This document shows positions 55,798 through 64,000 of a stretch of DNA of 64,000 bases, piece after piece. The translations under genes and the position numbers were made by a program. This DNA comes from Arenimonas sp. SCN 70-307 (GTDB lineage Bacteria; Pseudomonadota; Gammaproteobacteria; Xanthomonadales; Xanthomonadaceae). The stretch spans positions 1-64,000 of the forward strand of contig NZ_MEDO01000018.1 of assembly GCF_001724815.1 (NCBI RefSeq), read 5' to 3'. The notes beneath the pieces were generated by a model, which saw only the letters and a list, made by a program, of their open reading frames with translations, did no database searches and was not told the origin of the DNA. Numbering within the stretch: the stretch's first letter is position 1; each line of letters opens with the position of its first letter.

Positions 55798-56723
55798 ATG
55801 GACCTGGACGCCTGGTCGGCCTGTTTGAAGGTCCTTTCCGATCCCACCCGGGTGCGCCTGCTGGCCCTGCTCGAGCGCGAGGAGCTGACCGTGGCCGAAC
55901 TGGCCGCCATCACCCGGCTCGCCCAGCCGCGCGTGTCCACCCACCTGGCCCGCCTGAAGGAGGCCGACCTGGTGCGCGACCGCCGCGCCGGCGTTTCGGC
56001 CTACTACCGCTTCAACGGCGACGGCCTCGAGCCGGGCGAATCGCGCCTGTGGGAAGCCCTGCGCGACAGCACCGACGACCCCCTGCTGCGCCAGGACGCC
56101 GAGCGCCTGCCGGCGGTGCTGGCCACGCGCGCGGCCGACCAGAACTGGGCCGACTCGGTGGCCGGCGACATGGAGCGCCACTACTCGCCCGGCCGGACCT
56201 GGGAAGCCCTGGCCCGCTCCACCCTGCCCCTGCTCGAGCCCGGCGACGTGCTCGACGTGGCCTCGGGCGACGGCGTGCTGGCCGAGCTGCTGGCCCCGCA
56301 CTCGCGCCGCTACGTCTGCGTCGATTCCAGCGCCCGCGTCGTCAACGCCGCGCGCGAGCGCCTGCGCCGCTACCGCCACGTCGAGGTGCTCGAGGGCGAC
56401 ATGCAGGCCCTGCAGTTCCCCGCCGCCAGCTTCGACCTGGTGCTGCTGATGCACGCGCTGACCTACGCCGAACGCCCGGCCCAGGCCGTGGCCGAGGCCG
56501 CGCGCGTGCTGCGCCCCGGCGGCCGGCTGGTGGCCACGTGCCTCGGCAAGCACGAGCACCGCGCCGCGGTCACGCCCTACGGCCACGTCAACCTCGGCTT
56601 CAGCGCCCGCGAGCTGCGCAAGCACGCCGAGAAGGCCGGGCTGGAGGTGACGGTGTGCGAGCCGGTGACGCGCGAAAAGCGCCCGCCGCATTTCGAAGTG
56701 CTCACCCTGCTGGCGCGCAAGCC

Positions 56724-56727
<4 letters not shown>
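55798..56727 (+). CDS. ArsR-type HTH fused to SAM-dependent methyltransferase, SahR-like
   Basis: A 309-residue fusion. Residues about 1-85 are an ArsR winged helix ([46 protein letters not shown]) without the metal-binding CxC. Residues about 135-305 are a class I methyltransferase fold with motif [17 protein letters not shown] and motif [14 protein letters not shown]. Such fusions next to metH match SahR, a reported regulator of the methionine cycle that senses S-adenosylhomocysteine; the methyltransferase fold would be the sensor. Its TGA overlaps the metH ATG. Identity as SahR is inferred. Confidence 0.82.
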
Positions 56728-60434
<3,707 letters not shown>

Positions 60435-60448
60435 GCGCACGCCACCCC

Positions 60449-60866
60449 TGTAGGAGCGCCTTCAGGCGCGAATCTCTTGCCCCTTGGCTTCAGGCGCCGG
60501 GATCGTTCCTGGCGAAGGTCCGCCGTACGCGCAGTCCTTTGCCGGGGACGCCGTGAACCCATCCATGGGGTCTCTTCGAAAACGTCCATGTTTTCGAAGC
60601 CCCGGCAAAGGACTGCGCATACGACGGACCGCGAAGGATATGGGCCGGCGGATCGAACACGAAGGCGCATCCCGGCGCAGATGGTTCGCCGGGTCGTCGC
60701 ATGAGAAGTCCCCAGGCCGGACCGTCGGAGACAGGGATGTCGACGACGAGCCTACATGGACGTACTTGCGGCGTGTCCGGACTGGGGACGTCTCGTGCGG
60801 CGGCCCGTTGCGGGGAGCGACCCCGGCGCAAGAAGCAAAAGATTCGCGCCTGAAGGCGCTCCTACA
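60449..60866. repeat. Nested inverted-repeat element, 418 bp
   Basis: Bounded by perfect 27-bp terminal inverted repeats (60449-60475 and 60840-60866) whose outer part equals the REP-like palindrome at 49480. Inside, 31-bp arms (60517-60547 and 60600-60630, two mismatches, core GCAGTCCTTTGCCGGGG) enclose a perfect 10-bp hairpin (CTTCGAAAAC at 60574-60583, GTTTTCGAAG at 60590-60599). No convincing gene lies within. It fills the roughly 450-base gap between the stops of metH and the DUF2058 gene, so it may serve as a two-way terminator or is a non-autonomous repeat. Confidence 0.85.
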
Positions 60867-60882
60867 GCGGCGCGCGCGGGGG

Positions 60883-61611
60883 TTACCAGACGAGGTCGTC
60901 GGGGATCTGGTATTGGGGGTCGGCGTAGGGGTCGTCGCCGGCGGGGGCGTTGGGGTCGACCTTGAGAGCGACCAGGCTCGGCAGCAGGGCCGCGACCTCG
61001 TCGGCCAGGGCGACGGTGACCAGCAGGTAGCGGCCGTCGAGCTGCACCACCGCCAGTTCGCCGGCGTTGAGCGCCTTGAGCTGGTCGGGCGTGACGTAGA
61101 CGCGGCGGATCTTGCCGCCGTATTCGAAGTGGCGCGCGTGTTCGGCCTCGGCCGCGTTGAGCGACTTGTCCTTGAGCAGCTCGGCCACCTGCGCCTTGGC
61201 GGCGCGCTTGCGCGCGGCCTCTTCCTGCCTGGCCTTCTCGGCCGCGATGCGCTCTTCCTTTTCCTTCTGGGCGCGGATCGCGTAGGCCTTGGCCAGGTCG
61301 ATCTCTTCCTGGCTGCGCGGCGGCCTGGCATCGCGGCGACCCGAAGGCTTGCCGCCGGGGCCGCGGTGCTCGCCACCCTTGCGCTCGCCGCCGCGCGAAT
61401 CGCCGCGACGGGTCTCGCCCGGCTTGCCCGAACCCGGCCGTGCCTGGCCCGGCTTGCGATCGCCCGGCCTGCCCTGCCCCGGCTTGCCCGCGCCCTGCCC
61501 GCGCGGCTTGTCGCCGGGCTTGCCCTCGCGGGCCGGACGCTCGCGCGCAGGCTCGGGGGCCGGGGCCTTGAAGCCCAGGCCCAACAATTTCTCACGCAGG
61601 GAGTTGCTCAT
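60883..61611 (-). CDS. DUF2058 family protein
   Basis: A 242-residue protein of the DUF2058 (YaiL/nucleoprotein-like) family. MSNSLREKLLGLGFK starts it. Residues about 20-100 are a low-complexity Gly/Arg/Pro/Lys region (RPGDRKPGQARPGSGKPGE). Residues 105-145 are a charged coiled coil (KEKEERIAAEKARQEEAARK). The C-terminal domain YGGKIRRVYVTPDQLKALNAG is the conserved part. The long basic tract suggests nucleic acid binding; function unknown. It lies 15 bases after slyX. Confidence 0.88.
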   Translation of the reverse strand: MSNSLREKLLGLGFKAPAPEPARERPAREGKPGDKPRGQGAGKPGQGRPGDRKPGQARPGSGKPGETRRGDSRGGERKGGEHRGPGGKPSGRRDARPPRSQEEIDLAKAYAIRAQKEKEERIAAEKARQEEAARKRAAKAQVAELLKDKSLNAAEAEHARHFEYGGKIRRVYVTPDQLKALNAGELAVVQLDGRYLLVTVALADEVAALLPSLVALKVDPNAPAGDDPYADPQYQIPDDLVW

Positions 61612-61626
61612 CGCAGGGTCCGTCGA

Positions 61627-61842
61627 TCAGTAGTGCGGCGGCGGCGGTTCGTTGCCCGGGTCCGCGTAGAGCAGCGAGCGCAGCTGCTTGAGCTCGGCCA
61701 TCACGCGCACGAGCATCTCGGTGTTGCCGGCCACTTCCATGCGCGCCGCGGCCAGCGCGTCGCTCAGTTCGGCCAGGGCGTGGTCCTGGAAGGCCACGCG
61801 GGTCTCGAGTTCGGCGATGCGGGCGGCGAAATCCTCGCTCAT
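61627..61842 (-). CDS. slyX: SlyX family protein
   Basis: A 71-residue coiled-coil protein: heptad region [26 protein letters not shown], ending in the typical EPPPPHY tail of SlyX. Cellular role not established. ATG at 61840-61842 overlaps the ugd stop (ATGA); longer readings of this frame are shadows of ugd. Confidence 0.9.
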   Translation of the reverse strand: MSEDFAARIAELETRVAFQDHALAELSDALAAARMEVAGNTEMLVRVMAELKQLRSLLYADPGNEPPPPHY

Positions 61843-63185
61843 GCCCCGCCCGCCTGCAGGCTGCGCCCGCGGCCGATGCCGTAGTAAGCCAGGCCCGCGG
61901 CCTCGACCTGCGTCGGCTCCCAGACGTTGCGGCCGTCGAACACCACGCGCGCGCGCAGCGTCGAGGCCAACGCGGCGAAATCCGGACTCCAGAACGCCTT
62001 CCACTCGGTGACCAGGAACAGCGCATCGGCCCCCTCGACCGCCTGCGCCGGCGAGTCGCACAGCACCAGGTCGGCGCGCTCGCCGAAGATGCGCCGCGTT
62101 TCGTGCATCGCCTCCGGGTCGTAGGCGCGCACCGTGGCGCCGGCGGCCCAGAGGTCGGCCAGCAGCGAGCGGCTGGAGGCCTCGCGCATGTCGTCGGTGT
62201 TGGGCTTGAAGGCCAGGCCCCAGACCGCGAACACCTTGCCGCGCAGGTCGCCGCCGAAATGGCGCGTGGCCAGTTCGGCGAGCTTGTGCTTCTGGCGCTC
62301 GTTCACGGCTTCGACCGCGCCCAAGATGCTGGCCTCGTAGCCGTGCTGGCGCGCCGTACGCTCGAGCGCCTGCACGTCCTTGGGGAAGCACGAGCCACCG
62401 TAACCGGCGCCCGGGTAGATGAAGTGGTAACCGATGCGCGGATCGGAACCGATGCCGTGGCGCACCATCTCGATGTCGGCGCCCACGCGTTCGGCGATGT
62501 TCGCCATCTCGTTCATGAAGCTGATCTTGGTGGCCAGCATGGCGTTAGCCGCGTACTTGGTCAGCTCGGCCGAACGCTCGTCCATCACCACGATGCGCTC
62601 GTGGTTGCGGTTGAAGGGCGCGTACAGCCGCTTCATGGTCTCGATCGCCGGCGCCGAGCGCGAGCCCAGCACGATGCGGTCGGGGCGCATGCAGTCGTTC
62701 ACCGCCGCGCCTTCCTTGAGGAATTCCGGGTTGGAGACCACTTCGAAGGCCACGTCGGCGCCGCGCGCCGCGAGCTCGGCGGCGATGGCCGCGCGCACCT
62801 TGTCGGCGGTGCCCACGGGCACGGTGGACTTGTTGACCACCACCGCCGGCTTCGCCAGGTGGCGGCCGATGGTGCGGGCCACGGCCAGCACGTACTGCAG
62901 GTCGGCGCTGCCGTCCTCGTCGGGCGGCGTGCCGACCGCGATGAACAGCACCTCGGCGCCGTCGATGGCGGCGGCCGCGTCGGTGGTGAAACCGAGGCGG
63001 CCGGCGCCGTGGTTGGCCAGCACCATGTCCTCGAGACCGGGCTCGAAGATCGGCACCACGCCGCGCCGCAGGCCTTCGACCTTGGCCGAATCGATGTCGA
63101 CGCAGGTCACCTGGTGGCCGACCTCGGCCAGGCAGGTGCCCGTGACGAGGCCGACGTAACCGGTGCCGAAGACCGTGGCGCGCAT
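61839..63185 (-). CDS. ugd: UDP-glucose 6-dehydrogenase
   Basis: A 448-residue enzyme oxidising UDP-glucose to UDP-glucuronate with two NAD, for surface polysaccharide precursors. NAD loop [32 protein letters not shown], Lys210/Asn214 in [10 protein letters not shown] and catalytic Cys266 in [10 protein letters not shown] are all present. It is nine bases after the FKBP gene and coupled to slyX. No other polysaccharide genes are in view. Confidence 0.96.
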   Translation of the reverse strand: MRATVFGTGYVGLVTGTCLAEVGHQVTCVDIDSAKVEGLRRGVVPIFEPGLEDMVLANHGAGRLGFTTDAAAAIDGAEVLFIAVGTPPDEDGSADLQYVLAVARTIGRHLAKPAVVVNKSTVPVGTADKVRAAIAAELAARGADVAFEVVSNPEFLKEGAAVNDCMRPDRIVLGSRSAPAIETMKRLYAPFNRNHERIVVMDERSAELTKYAANAMLATKISFMNEMANIAERVGADIEMVRHGIGSDPRIGYHFIYPGAGYGGSCFPKDVQALERTARQHGYEASILGAVEAVNERQKHKLAELATRHFGGDLRGKVFAVWGLAFKPNTDDMREASSRSLLADLWAAGATVRAYDPEAMHETRRIFGERADLVLCDSPAQAVEGADALFLVTEWKAFWSPDFAALASTLRARVVFDGRNVWEPTQVEAAGLAYYGIGRGRSLQAGGA

Positions 63186-63194
63186 GGCGGGGCC

Positions 63195-63965
63195 TTACTT
63201 GACGATGTCGAGCAGCTCGACTTCGAAGGTGAGCATGGCGTTGCCCGGGATCGGGCCGCCGCCGGCTTCACCATAGGCCAGTTCGGCCGGGATCCAGAAG
63301 GTGTACTTGCTGCCGACCTTCATCAGCTGCACGCCCTCGGACCAGCCCGGGATGACCTGGCCCAGGCCGAACTCGGCCGGCTGGCCGCGGTCGTAGGAGC
63401 TGTCGAAGACCTCGCCATCGAGCAGCATGCCCTTGTAGTGCACGCGCACCACGTCCGAGGCTTCCGGGCTGGCGCCATTGCCGGCGCGCTCGACGCGGTA
63501 CTGCAGGCCGCTGCCGGTGACCTGCACGCCGGCCTGGTCCTTGTTCGAAGCCAGGAAGGCCTCGCCCTCGGCCTTGGCGGCGGCCGCCTTGGCGGCCTGC
63601 TCGGCGGCCTGGCGCTCCTGCAGGCGCACGGTGAAGGCTTCCTGGATGGTCTTCATCTGCTCGTCGGTGAGCTTGGCGTCCTTGCCGTCGAAGGCGTCCT
63701 GCATGGCCTGGCGCACGACGTCCAGGTCGAGGTCGTCCTTGATGACCTTCATCGAATTGCCGATGTCCAGGCCAATCATGTAGCTCACCTGGTCGCGGTC
63801 GGTGGCCAGGCCTTCGATGCCCGGGATGATCGGCGCGCCGGGTTCGGCGACGGCGGTCTCCTCGCCGGCGGCGGCTTCGTCGGTGGTCTCGGACTTGCAG
63901 GCGCTGAGGCTGAGCACCAGGCTGGCAAGCACCAGCGGCGCGGCAAAACGCAGGACGGGATTCAT
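63195..63965 (-). CDS. FKBP-type peptidyl-prolyl isomerase, Mip/FkpA-like lipoprotein
   Basis: A 256-residue envelope foldase. The signal ends LSLSAC, a lipobox with Cys23. Residues about 55-140 form the Mip/FkpA N-terminal dimerisation helices (VSYMIGLDIGNSM, KTIQEAFTVRLQERQAAEQAAKA). Residues 145-256 are the FKBP domain (VRVHYKGMLLDGEVFDSSYDRG, QVIPGWSEGVQLMKVG, IPAELAYGE). It assists folding of periplasmic proteins. AGGAG precedes the ATG at 63965. Same strand as ugd. Confidence 0.94.
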   Translation of the reverse strand: MNPVLRFAAPLVLASLVLSLSACKSETTDEAAAGEETAVAEPGAPIIPGIEGLATDRDQVSYMIGLDIGNSMKVIKDDLDLDVVRQAMQDAFDGKDAKLTDEQMKTIQEAFTVRLQERQAAEQAAKAAAAKAEGEAFLASNKDQAGVQVTGSGLQYRVERAGNGASPEASDVVRVHYKGMLLDGEVFDSSYDRGQPAEFGLGQVIPGWSEGVQLMKVGSKYTFWIPAELAYGEAGGGPIPGNAMLTFEVELLDIVK

Positions 63966-64000
63966 TGCGGGGAAACTCCTGAGGGGGCGGGCCGGGTCGG

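Noticed and set aside
60477-60831. Small open frames inside the nested repeat
   Set aside because: They are present on both strands because of the inverted repeats, with no ribosome binding site or family similarity.

Overview
This window is GC-rich (roughly 70 percent by eye) and densely packed, with many overlapping stop/start codons. The order rpsF-rpsR-rplI-dnaB-alr, a 1,634-residue NAD-type glutamate dehydrogenase, paired photolyases and a catabolic kynurenine cluster suggest a gammaproteobacterium of the Lysobacterales (Xanthomonadales) type. That placement is inferred from gene content and protein style, not from a marker tree. I see no tRNA, rRNA, CRISPR array, insertion sequence or prophage. 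The clearest selfish element is an intein in DnaB.

Layout. 1-8.2 kb: an aldehyde dehydrogenase relic, an unknown exported protein, puuC and puuR (minus strand), then divergently a beta-alanine/polyamine cluster (aptA-like transaminase, ald, mmsA, agmatinase-family ureohydrolase). 8.2-16.9 kb (minus): glutathione transferase, msrA, wax ester synthase/DGAT, class I photolyase, secreted subtilase, an SDR, and an FeS-type photolyase. 16.9-22.8 kb (minus): alr, dnaB with a 493-residue intein in its Walker A motif, rplI, rpsR, rpsF and an A-type iron-sulfur protein. 22.9-27 kb (plus): asnS, two small unknown proteins, an SDR, a PilZ protein and nei. 27-43.4 kb (plus): a long, largely translationally coupled run with the catabolic kynurenine branch (AMS dehydrogenase, aminomuconate deaminase, HAA dioxygenase, ACMSD, kynureninase, KMO). 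Interleaved are a beta-carbonic anhydrase, an SLH/beta-propeller lipoprotein, a TonB receptor and an SbtA-type bicarbonate permease; sbcB, a DUF2461 gene and an MFS gene end the run.

43.4-49.5 kb (minus): a phnD-phnC-phnE-phnE phosphonate/phosphate-type importer preceded by a good Pho box and flanked by two paralogous 5'-nucleotidases, then nadK. 49.5-55.6 kb (minus): NAD-glutamate dehydrogenase and an acyl-CoA dehydrogenase broken by a frameshifting deletion. 55.8-60.4 kb (plus): an ArsR-methyltransferase fusion (SahR-like) with its own promoter and palindrome, coupled to metH. 60.4-60.9 kb: a 418-bp nested inverted-repeat element. 60.9-64 kb (minus): DUF2058 protein, slyX, ugd and an FKBP lipoprotein.

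Functional themes. The first cluster can turn polyamine- or guanidino-derived amines into beta-alanine and malonate semialdehyde, with ald regenerating or removing alanine. The kynurenine run degrades kynurenine to the oxalocrotonate level, but tryptophan dioxygenase and formamidase are not in view. The phn block looks like a phosphate-starvation regulon. The SahR-like gene and metH form a methionine-cycle unit. The least expected items are the intein with two HTH-like segments, the carbonic anhydrase and bicarbonate permease embedded in a tryptophan-degradation operon, and the SLH lipoprotein/TonB receptor pair in the same run.
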